A stretch of 64,000 nucleotides of DNA from Asterias amurensis (taxonomy: Eukaryota; Echinodermata; Asteroidea; Forcipulatida; Asteriidae), in the NCBI RefSeq assembly GCF_032118995.1, contig NC_092656.1, forward strand, positions 12,334,761 to 12,398,760. Reading direction: 5' to 3'. Below are positions 36,387-46,242 of the stretch, piece by piece. The stretch's first letter is position 1. Each line of letters opens with the position of its first letter. The notes below the pieces were generated by a model. The model searched no databases. It saw only the letters and a program-made list of their open reading frames with translations, and had not been told where the DNA came from. The position numbers were made by a program, and so were the translations under genes.

Positions 36387-36582
36387 ACTTCATTCCTATA
36401 TATTAACAGCAGGTTCCGCGACGATTTAATAACGATTCGCATAATGCAAAAAAGAAATATCTGGACATAAACAATAGGAGCAACAGCAAAAATGTGCAAT
36501 GACTTACGCTTTTGTTACTTGCATTCAATAGGAAAGAATACTTGAAAGTTTACTACTGAAGAGTTCAGAATCTCAATATCAG

Positions 36583-39575
36583 TTACATTTTTTGACATTG
36601 ATAATGAAGAGAGGTTGATTTAGGAATACTACTTATTGAGATAATATCAAAGTTGGCCGCCTTCATCATTTCCTGAGCTTTCTCGCGCCCCCACATTGCC
36701 CCCAGACCCGCTCCATCTACATTGTTTAGTGACGTCGGAACGCAGTTCATCATGCTGAGAACATAGCAGTTTCTCGCAAAGGTCGGAATCTTGGCTACGT
36801 TGTCTTCCAGCTTAGAGTAGGTGGCAGTGTCTATGACCGACAGGGTTCCTCCCTTCTTCAAGACACGCATAATCTCGTGGAGCGATTTCATGGGATAAGG
36901 AAGGTCGTGAAGAACATTATGCACGAAGACGTAATCAAACGTTTCCGACCAATCAGAGGGCAGGACAGTTGCCGACATGAAAATGAAATGGACATTACCC
37001 AATCCAGCTTCGGTGGCTTTTTCTTGTGCCTCTTTGATGCCAGACTCGGTGATGTCGATGCCGTAGACCTGACTGTTGGGGAAGTTTTGGGCTATAATTC
37101 TAGTGGACATCCCCTGGCTGCATCCGATTTCCAGTACTTTAATTCCATCCTCTGTTTTATTAATGAGAACAAGTGAGAGATTAATAACTGATTACTTGAG
37201 AAAAGGCCTTCTGTGATATCTTCTTGCCAGGGGGGGGGGGGTGTTGTTAGTTTTTCTTTCTTCGAGGTGAAATGTTTCTCTATGAGAGGAGTGTGATCAA
37301 ATACTTACGGAGTTGCTGGTGCAGTTTAGGCATTGAAGGGAGGAACGATTGGATCAAACAGTCGTTGAAGAACTCTTGGTTCATTCCTGCCATTAACTCA
37401 TCAAAGTGGGCGTACTTATCATATGAAACACCTGTTGGGTAACACAAGCAAAAATATCTGTCAGTTGAACATCTACATTTTAACTATTGTGATTTATACT
37501 GGAGTTTAATGTTAAAGGCACTGGACACCTTTGGTAATTGTCAATTACCAGTACTCTCACTTTGTTAACGATCAATGGAGAGCTGTTTATAGTAGTTTTG
37601 AGAAACAAGGAATTTCTCACTATAATATGTGAATTTGATTTTGAGACCTCAGAATTAGATTTTGAGGTCCCGAAATCAACCATCTGAAAGCACACAATAA
37701 TTCGTGTTGTTTTATTCCATTATTATCTTGGAACTTCAACGACTAATTGAGTTCAAATTTTCACAGGTTTGTTATTTTATGCATAGTTGAGATACACTAA
37801 ATGAGAAGACTGGTCTTTAACAACAGTTTACCAACAGTGTCCAGTGCCCAGTGCCTTTAAAGCCATTGGACCCTTTCGGTAAACAGTATTGTCCAAGGCC
37901 CACACTTCGTGTATCACAACTTATATATAAAATAACAAACCTGTGAAAATTTAGGCTCAATCGTTCATCGGAGTTGGGAGAAAACAACGGGAAAACCCAC
38001 CCCTGTATCCGCGCATTTCGTGTCATGACATGTGTTCAAAAAAAATCCGTAATTCTCGTTAACGAGAATTGATATTGTTTCACTGTTTTCTCAAAAAGTA
38101 AAGCATTTCATGGAATAATGTTTCAAGAGAAGTCTTTCACCACTACCTTCTGTAAACCCTGAAAGTTATTTGTAAATTTGTGAACTTTTTTTTCTTCTTC
38201 CTGTAGCGAAAGGGTCCAATGGCATGCTGTTGATAAAAAACTACTTTGAGTTGGGATTTCCCCTTCAAAGTAAAATCGTTCGATGTCACCAACAATTATT
38301 TGAAACTAAGAAAACATTAATTTCTCAGATTTCTCAACCTGTAAATTTATAACAACAGCACACATACCTCGAGGTCCATCTTTCTTGAAGCACTTTGCTA
38401 CATCAAAGAAGGCTGCGCACAGATTAGGGATAGCCCTTGTCATTGCAGATGCCTTGACAGTGCCGGCGACTACGTATCGCTGCAACGGAAGCCAGTAGGT
38501 TCCATCCTTTGGATCATACTCAACAATCTTTGCAGCCACCTGGCTCCCTAGCCACTCTCTGACGTATCTGAAAATTGGAGAAGAGAGCACAAAAGATAAA
38601 TTACATATTAAAAATTACACAAAGTGCTTTCTGGATTTGCGGCTAGTGCCATAAGTTTGCAAGTGTTGTTCCTAACATTGTGGGAAACAACTCCCTCTGA
38701 AGTAACGTAGTTTTTGAGAAAGAGGTAATTTCTCACTAAAATAATAAATAGCTGGAAGTCTTTCATTCCTATCTGAAAGCACACAAATTCGTCCAACAAG
38801 GATGTTTTTTCTTTCATCATTTTCTCGCAACTTCGATGACCGATTGAGCCCAAATTTTCACAGGCTTGTTATTTATGCTTACGATGGGATACACCAAGTG
38901 AGATGACTGGTCTTTGACAATTACCAAAGGTGTATCCAGAGATGTCAAGTCCAGAGGCCAGCTTTGCGTGAGATTTGTCAAACGAATCGGGACAAACTTA
39001 TGCCCAATAAGCGTTTTGCGCTCCGCCGAATATTAGCTGAACCTGCTGGAAGAGCCAAAGGGTGCCCAATCTGCAAATTTGCGCTCTGTTTGTACAGCAG
39101 CTCAAGTTGATGATTCTGATAAACTGCGTGCAATCCGAAGATTGTGCAAACTTTGTAGATTGCGTGTTTTGTACACACAAGCACGATTTGGCAAATGCAT
39201 TGTTGTTATTTTAAAACAATTTCCCGGTCTGGCCCCAATGCGTGAGAAAATGGTTCCTGTGCATGTGAGCGTGAGACAGAGCCCAAAATGTGTGAGTCTC
39301 ACGCCTACGCCTAGTGCGTGAGACTTGGTAGGTCTGTGTACCTTCCCTCTAAAAGAATTATGAAATTATGGGCACCTTTCTTTGAAGTCTCCTGCATCGG
39401 CGATCTCTTGAGTCGTCTTGTGTTCTTCTTTCAGGTCAATCATTGTCTGGAAAAGACCAGTCTCTATCCCCATGGCAATACTGACACATAACAGCCCATC
39501 TCCAACAATGTTTGCAAGGCGGAGGGTAAATTCCTTCTGTGTCTCCACATTATTGGATGCATTCAAATCTGTCAT
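36583..39575 (-). CDS. SAM-dependent methyltransferase, Rv2258c-like (gene B)
   Basis: Four coding exons on the minus strand: 39376-39575, 38368-38567, 37309-37431 and 36583-37151, 1092 nt, 363 residues. Phases are 2, 1, 1, as in gene A. The exon 1 donor is GTGCCC, weaker than usual. ATG 39575 follows a TTCTTGCAG acceptor, so a 5' non-coding exon is likely. The winged-helix half contains QEIADAGDFKERYVREWLG. The methyltransferase half has motif I LEIGCSQG near 181-188, YGIDI, FDYVFVHNVLHDLPYP and VLKKGGTLSVIDT. Compared with gene C I count 16 residue differences, spread over all exons. Both frames are open, so neither copy looks dead. Substrate unknown. Confidence 0.9.
37516..37856. repeat. 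TTAA-1 MITE in gene B
   Basis: TTAA flanks at 37512-37515 and 37857-37860. The duplicate in unit 2 is at 47129-47455, so it predates the duplication. Confidence 0.88.
37861..38224. repeat. TTAA-2 MITE abutting the TTAA-1 copy
   Basis: It shares the TTAA at 37857-37860 with the preceding element. It is absent from unit 2, so it inserted after the duplication or was lost from unit 2. Confidence 0.88.
38665..38940. repeat. TTAA-1 MITE, left part missing
   Basis: Follows the family from ACATTGTGGGAAACAACTCC to TTACCAAAGGTGTATCCAGA. Absent at the matching place in unit 2. Confidence 0.75.
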
Positions 39576-39630
39576 GATGTCCCTGCAAGAAAATGGATCA
39601 AGTCATTTTAGTTACACCTACACGTGTGAG

Positions 39631-39788
39631 GTAGGCCCAGTTACTAGGGTGCTGCATTTTTTTATTTTTTTATTTGTCATTTAGCTTAGGCTATCGGTCG
39701 CATGAACGCTAATGACAAATTTTGGAGAGTACGGCCGATTGGCAAATTTCAAACAAAAGGAGTACAGCGCCCCAGTAACTGGGTCTAG
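39631..39788. repeat. small MITE with CCCAGTTACTAGGG ends
   Basis: AGGCCCAGTTACTAGGGTGC at the left is the imperfect inverse of GCGCCCCAGTAACTGGG at the right. Unit 2 carries it at about 48695-48845. Confidence 0.7.
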
Positions 39789-40064
39789 CCTTTCAACAGT
39801 TTTTCAGGTCTGGTTAATATAAAACATTAGCTAAAATTGAGATATCCAACTCCAAGTTCTTTTAAATGGAACACGCCACGCTGCACCATCCCAATATAGC
39901 AGAATTTTGAGCTGCAAATGGATCACCCTGCTCACCTTATGAGACCAATCGGTGTGCTCAGCTTATCAGAAACACGTGACCCTTCCCAAACTCCATTTTA
40001 TTATAGGCCCCCACCTGTGGGGTGAGCTGAACATTGGTTGTGTGGATGCGTTGATTTCACTTAA

Positions 40065-40443
40065 AGGAACACGTTGCCTTGGATCGGACGAGTTGGTCAA
40101 AACAAAAGCGTTTGTAGGCCTAACCGTTTTTTTATAAAATGCATATGGTTGGAAAGATGTTTTAAAAGTAGAATACAATGATCCACACAAGTTTGCCTCG
40201 AAATTGCGTGGTTTTCCTTCTACTGTGCGAACTAACATGGTCAGCCATTTATGGGAGTCAAAATTTTGACCCCCATAAATGGCCGACGTGTTAGTCGACG
40301 AGGTAAAAGGAAAACCACGCAATTTCGAGGCATGTTTGTGTGGATCATTGTATTCTACTTTTACAACATCTTTCTACCCATATGCATTTTATAACAAACA
40401 CTTTTCAAAGACCAACTCGACCGATCCAAGGCAACGTGTTCCT
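40065..40443. repeat. TTAA-3 palindromic MITE
   Basis: TTAA then AGGAACACGTTGCCTTGGAT, the inverse at the right end, then TTAA. The centre is an inverted GGCCATTTATGGG pair. The matching place in unit 2 (near 49230) has no element. Confidence 0.9.
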
Positions 40444-40603
40444 TTAACTACCATACCACTGTCAGACTACTGTACTGAGTGATACTACAGCTTAGCCCAA
40501 GTTGGACTCCTCCGTTGCAGGCAACGCGACGGAGTCCAGGGTATAAAGGTTCCGTACCATTGCGAAAAAATTTGTAATTTTTTTTAAAAATATATCTACT
40601 TAA

Positions 40604-40969
40604 AGCCATTATACACTTTCGGTAAACAGTATTGTCCAAGTCCCACACTTCGTGTATTACAACTTATATATAAAATAACAATCCTGTGGAAATCTAGGCT
40701 CAATCGGACATCGGAGACGGGAGAAAATAACGGGAAAACCCACTCCTGTTTTCGCGCGTTTCGCCGTGTCATGACATGTGTTTATAACAAATCCGTAATT
40801 CTCGTTAACGAGAATTTATATTGTTTTACCGTTTTCTCAAAAAGTAAAGCATTTCATGGACTAATATTTCAAGAGAAGTCTTTCACCATTACCTTCTGTA
40901 AACCCTGTAAATTATTTGTAAATCTGTGAACTTTTTTTTTTTTTTCTGTACCGAAAGGGTCCAATGGCT
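40604..40969. repeat. TTAA-2 palindromic MITE
   Basis: Both TTAA flanks and both termini are present, with the TTCTCGTTAACGAGAA core. It is inside a larger block (about 40498-41690) found only in unit 1, bounded by GGGTATAAAGGTTC at 40539 and its inverse at 41620. Confidence 0.88.
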
Positions 40970-41014
40970 TTAAACTCAGGAAGCTGAACTTTTCCTCACA
41001 TGTTCCTTGTACTA

Positions 41015-41091
41015 CAATTTTAAATAAAACGATCTTGGAGTTCCAACTACAAGTTGTAGTTGGAACTCCAAGATCGTTTTATTTAAAATTG
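41015..41091. repeat. perfect 77-bp palindrome
   Basis: Two 38-bp arms, 41015-41052 and 41054-41091, are exact inverse complements around a single G at 41053. The arm begins CAATTTTAAATAAAACGATC. No mismatch was found when I compared the arms base by base. Confidence 0.95.
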
Positions 41092-42301
41092 TTGATTTTT
41101 TTCATTTGGTGTTCATATTTTGTGAAAAGCAAATTGAAATTGAAGTTTCCCACTCGCACGTCGAGAACGGACTTGCTTGTAAACACTTTCTTGCATTGAT
41201 CACTACCGCCCTCTCGTGGCGGCTGGAGATGTGACAGTCTTTCTTAATTTGCGCATGCAGCATTTTTGTTACGGCGCAAACTTCATTTTCCTCTGCTTTT
41301 TTTGAACGCACGACTGGCTTGCGCAAATTTAAAAAGGGTCATATTCATTGATTGCACCCGACGTATGGCCAATAACGGCACTATACTCAAAGCCATGCGC
41401 ACTTTAGCTCACACTATAAATTGGTACATGATGATCACATTGCCAGTGCAGAACTTCTGCTTATTTTCGGCAATAATTTCTTCCATGGATATAATTGTTA
41501 GGTGTGCACTAATTGAAAATGTGCTAAGGGACACTAAGAATATATGAATGGAATTTCAACTGTTCAAATCAGGTAAAAAATAATGAAAATTGTAGTCGAA
41601 TTTGTGTTCGCATTGTAAAGAACCTTTATACCCAGGACGTCAGTGCAGTGGCACTGACCATGCACTGACTGACGTCCTACACCACTACCAGGGCTAACTA
41701 CAGCTCAAAGAATATCAGAACACTCAAAACAGAACAAACAGGAGTTTTAAGAGTTAACGGAACAGCTCCTACACACACAACACAAATTCGGAACATAATC
41801 CTCGATACGTACCCTGATCGTGGTAATCCAGTAGTTTGGAAATTGGAGTTTCACTAACAAAGTTTGTTACCCACGGCAGAAAAGCAAAGTCCCCCAAAAC
41901 AGCTGGATTAAACGAAGTATTGGTACATCATGTAACATGTTGATTCATTATTATTTCTAGGTCATGATAGGCAAGGCGTTTGTATAAAGCAAACCAGCCT
42001 TAATGGTAGGAGAAAAAAAAACTTGAAATAGTAGGCCTACGGCTCAACGTATGAGGGCGGCCTATCGGGTGTGGGTGTGTTCGTTAGCTTTCCAAGCCTG
42101 CCGGGCGGAGCTCACCTGGGTCAGCCCCTAGTTCCCTGCTTGTGGAATGGGTAACTTGGGATGACCTGACGTGCATGCCGTTGTTGCATGCAATCATATC
42201 CTCCATGCAATACTAACCGAAGGACATTATTGCATATGCAATAATGTCTGCCGGACGGTTTTGCATATGCAATCGTGTCCGCCCGGACGCTGCTGCATAA
42301 T

Positions 42302-42609
42302 TAGCCTTGCTCAAGGCAGTCGAATTATTCACTCCGAAAAAGACCGCCGCTGTATAAAAACCCACCCGTATTCACTGTGCGTAACATCGCACGACACGAT
42401 GCCCCGTACACTATCCGCATGCGTCGGCCTCCGCATGCGGTTAGTGGTACGAGTGCGGATGACTTGTGAGCACAGTAGTCGTACGATGTGACAGTATGTA
42501 TACGGGTGGGCCATGCGGCGTTAACACACGCACCACGCACAGGGTATACGGGTGGGTTTACAGCGACGTCTTTTCGGAGCAAATAATGCGACTGCCTTGA
42601 GCAAGGCTA
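42302..42609. mobile_element. TAG-MITE (Mutator-like), unit 1
   Basis: Starts TAGCCTTGCTCAAGGCAGTC and ends with the inverse. Exact CTGCATAAT flanks at 42293-42301 and 42610-42618 give a 9-bp target duplication. Confidence 0.88.
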
Positions 42610-42921
42610 CTGCATAATGCACTTGTGTCCGCCCGGACACATTTGCATATGCAGTTGTGTCCGCCCCGTGCAAAACCGTCCTAGAAGTAAATTAAACACC
42701 CTTGGTCGACAGAACACGTTCGCCATTTTGTTTTACAAGCTAAGTGCATGTCATGAATGACATGGGAAAGGGTATTTGCTGCATCAGTCATAATACGTGG
42801 ATATTCATGCTGCATATTACAGGTTCAGTGCATGCACGCTCGCTTACGCGCGCACACATTATACAGTCATGTAGATGTGGCGCCGGAAAGCTTTTGCATA
42901 GCCCCGGACACGATTGCATAT

Positions 42922-44126
42922 CGCGGAGCATTTCGCCGAGCATTTCGCCGCAAGAAGTCCAATCCTACTCCGGAGAACATAGCATCTTTTCAGCAACCTT
43001 GTTCCTATTCCATAAGGCTGGTAAAAAGTCAAGTGTCTCTAACTACAGGCCAATTCATTAATCCCTCAGGTAGCCAAGGTTTATAAAAAAAATACTATGG
43101 GAGCAGATTTTTTTGCCCATGTTCGACCTGCGATTTCTGAGCAACAGCACGGTTTTGTCTCTGGAAGGGATTGTTCCACAAACCTTACTTCACTTTTACT
43201 GGGGGCATACCGTGCTGTTGATCAGAGAGAGCAGTTAGAGGTTATATATACTGATTTTTCCAAGGCATTTGATCGAGTCAACCATGATTTTCTTTTGTAC
43301 AAACTGAATTCCTACAATATTCATCCAAAATGTATTAATTTTGTTACAGTTATCTAACTGGCAGACAACATAGAGCAGTTGTGGATGGTTTTTCTTCCAA
43401 ATGGAAAACAGTGCCCTCTGGAATTCCACCGGGTTCTATTCTAGGACCTCTTCTTATTTGCATTATTTGTTAACGATCTTCCTGAATGTTTAAGTAATCA
43501 ATGTTTACTATATGCTGATGATCTAAAGGCTTTTCGTCAGATTGGTTGCACAGCTCAGCCGATCCTATTTCTTTACAGGCTGACTTAGATAGAATTCTTG
43601 ACTGGTCTAAAACATGGCGTCTTTTTCTTAACGTTAACAAATGTAGCTTTTTAACCCCGACTCTTAAGAAGAAGCCTGTCAAATTTGATTGTACCTTAGG
43701 TGATAATATTCTTACTCGTGTTGATGTCCAGAAAGATCTTGGTATTTTTATTGACAGCAGACTCACTTTCAAGCCAACCGCATGAGTGGTTTAGTATGGC
43801 GTAACTTTCGCTCGTTAAAGAATGAGCATGTTTTACGTACCTCCTTGTTTTGTTCTCTCATCAGACCTAATCTTGAATGTTGTACTATTGTATATAACTC
43901 TATTTCAGCCCATCAAGCACACAGACTAGAATGAGTTTGGTTTCGTTTTCAGGACACTAAACAATGGCACTGTTTATTACTTGGATTATCTTGACCTATG
44001 TATACAAACTTCCACCCCTTAGACAGAGAAGAATTTTGAATGACTGTCTATATTTCTCTACTACAAATCTTTCCACAGTCATTTTAGCAACACTGAGTTC
44101 AACCCGCTGTTGGTCAATAAAATATA
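42922..44126 (+). mobile_element. LINE reverse-transcriptase fragment, decayed
   Basis: Fragments of a LINE ORF2 in changing frames: KKSSVSNYRPI (about 43020-43060), QHGFVSGRDCSTNL and DFSKAFDRVNHDFLLYKL with the motif A aspartates (43145-43310), PGSILGPLL (near 43435), YADDLKAF with the catalytic pair (43510-43535), and KDLGIFIDSRLTF (43730-43770). At least three frame changes interrupt it. It resembles the CR1/Jockey group by motif style. The apurinic endonuclease domain is missing, so it is 5'-truncated. It interrupts the repeat block between GCATAT and TATGCAAAAG, with ATAT as possible target duplication. Confidence 0.85.
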
Positions 44127-44492
44127 TATGCAAAAGTGTCCGGCGCGGCAGTATTGCATGGCGGACGCAATGGCATCTGACACCGTCACCACGAGAGGGC
44201 GAGTGTGATTGTTCGATTAGCGATTGTAGGGGCTACCGGGTCGACCCAGGGCCAGGGAAGCTTAACGAACGCATCCATTGAGCCATAATTATTCAACACT
44301 CCATGCTTTTAAATAATAGGCCTTATTTGGGTTATGCAAAATATAGATTGTGTTACGAATCTACCACAGCCTAGGGGTTCTCGATAAGTACATTAATGGG
44401 AGTGTCCACAATGAAATCTGTCCCCAGAAGTAACACGGGGGTCGAGGGTCAAAGAGGTTGACTAAAAAAGGGCGCTATATAGAAGAAATTAA

Positions 44493-44818
44493 AGAGGGAC
44501 ATGTGCCTTGGATCGGTCGAGTTGTGGGCCATGAAAATCGTTTCAGAAGCCGTTTGTTACTAAATCGATGTGGTTAGAAAGATGTTTTAAAAGTAGAATT
44601 ATAATGATCCACACAAAGTAATGCCTCGAAATTGCATGGTTTTCTTTATGCGTCGTAAACTAACATGGAGTCAAATTCGCAAAGTACAAAGGAAAACCAC
44701 AAAGGCATGTTGTGTGAATCGAATGGGCCTAATAAATAATTGTTCTAGTTTAAAACATCTAACATCGAATTTATATCAAACGGTTTCAGACGATTTTCAC
44801 GGACCAAGCCTGTCCAAT
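44493..44818. repeat. TTAA-3 MITE, worn (unit 1)
   Basis: TTAA then AGAGGGACATGTGCCTTGGA and a GGACCAAGCC-type right end. The unit 2 equivalent is at 50666-50935. Confidence 0.65.
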
Positions 44819-45870
44819 AATAGTTCCATTGTCTCCGAGAGTCAAGGCTTCTTTTTATTTATAGAATGGTTGACATAATGTATACATAGAGAAACAGGCA
44901 CTTTCAAATATTTACAAAGTGTCAAAATCATGGCAAAAATAAGCAATTTTCGGGTCTACTCTAATGATAGTCTTGACAATTGCTGCTCGCTATGTCACTC
45001 AATTTTTCATTTACGCCTGGGTGGCGTGCGTGAGGGATCCGTTGCGCAATGAAAAGTGGGGTTAAATTTAATACCTTTTTAACTGTCAAAAATTTTCGTT
45101 TTGAGCTACCAATTCCTCAGTCCTCATAATGAATATTTTTTTAAAGGGATAAGTTTTACAGCCACAAACAATGTAATCACTCACATCGTGGAATACTTAA
45201 ACATTTCAAATCTCTGTTTTTACCTTGTTAATATTGACATTTATTTTTAGATGCCTCATTTACAATTTTGTCATGCATTTCCTCTGTACAATCTCTTACA
45301 TTTGTACCTCCCCCTACAGTACTGATGAGTTTAAAACTTTAGAGTCCAATTTGTATGTGTGTATTGGTTAGCCAGAATCTTGATGTTCTTATGGTTACTG
45401 TCTTTAAGTTTTGTCTATTCTAGTTTTTTTTTTTCAAAAAAGATTGCCTTGGCTCTTAAATATTTGCCTCTCCTCTCTTTTATTCAGATTACTTAACTTT
45501 TCATATTTATTTACTTATTGCTCTGTAATTTACTTATTCACTATTTTAATTGATACTGTTTACACAGGGGTGCAGGGCCCTAAAAAATAGCAGAGCTGTA
45601 ATACTGATAAGGCAATCATGCCTTAATAAATAAATAAATTAATTCTGTTCAGCTATTTATGTTTTATAATATTTAATTACATGATCTAAGCTTTGGTATG
45701 GTTTATTATAACTTTGGTATGGGTTATTATTATTGTTATTATTATTATTAATTGAAAGAACATCGGTAAGTATATAAGATAAAAATGTCTGTGTACAAAA
45801 CTTATGGGAATAGGGCCGTTAACAATCATATAATAGATGAAAATTGTCATCAGGATAAATGATTAACTTT

Positions 45871-46041
45871 GGTTTTACCCATATACACCGATGTGTGTTA
45901 GCAATGTAAACTCAGTGCTTTCCCCGACCTCTGTGAAAAAATCACAGGCATATTAATTGGGTGGGATTCGAACCCGCGACCTTTGCAATTCTAGAGCAGT
46001 GTCTAACCAACAAGACTATCGAGATTGCCCGGTAGCTAGAG
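45871..46041 (-). repeat. tRNA-headed SINE (unit 2 copy)
   Basis: Same element as 36250-36386, with more of the GTGCTAACACACATCGGTGT-type body kept. It therefore predates the duplication. Confidence 0.75.
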
Positions 46042-46242
46042 TCAGTTCGAATCCTATATATTAACAGCAGGTACCGTGACGATTTATGATAAGCATAATG
46101 CAAGAAAGAAATATCTGGACGAAAACAAATGGAGCAACAGTAAAAATGTGCAATGACTTAGGCTAGTGTTACCAGCATTCAATAGGAATAAATACTTGAA
46201 AGTTTACTACTAATACTGAAGAGTTCAGAATCTCAATATCAG

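Larger units (their letters stand above)
42067..44277. mobile_element. hAT-like non-autonomous element with nested inserts (unit 1)
   Basis: The left end has GGTGTGTTCGTTAGCTTTCC, the right end GGGAAGCTTAACGAACGCATCC. The interior is the TTGCATATGCAA/GTCCGCCCGGAC block also seen at 25411. Nested in it are a TAG-MITE (42302-42609) and a LINE fragment (42922-44126). The unit 2 equivalent is at 49746-50442, shortened by a deletion. The hAT-type label rests on the resemblance of its ends to the MITE at 51829. Confidence 0.6.
34735..44877. repeat. tandem segmental duplication, unit 1
   Basis: This unit is colinear with 44878-50965: both begin GTATACA-AGAGAAACAGGCA-like sequence, run through TTGACAATTGCTGCTCGCTA, the methyltransferase gene, GGGCGGCCTATCGGGTGTGG and the 300-bp TAG-MITE, and end near CGGACCAAGCCTGTCCAA. 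Unit 1 is longer because it holds several MITEs, a tRNA-like insert and LINE-bearing DNA absent from unit 2. Confidence 0.9.
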
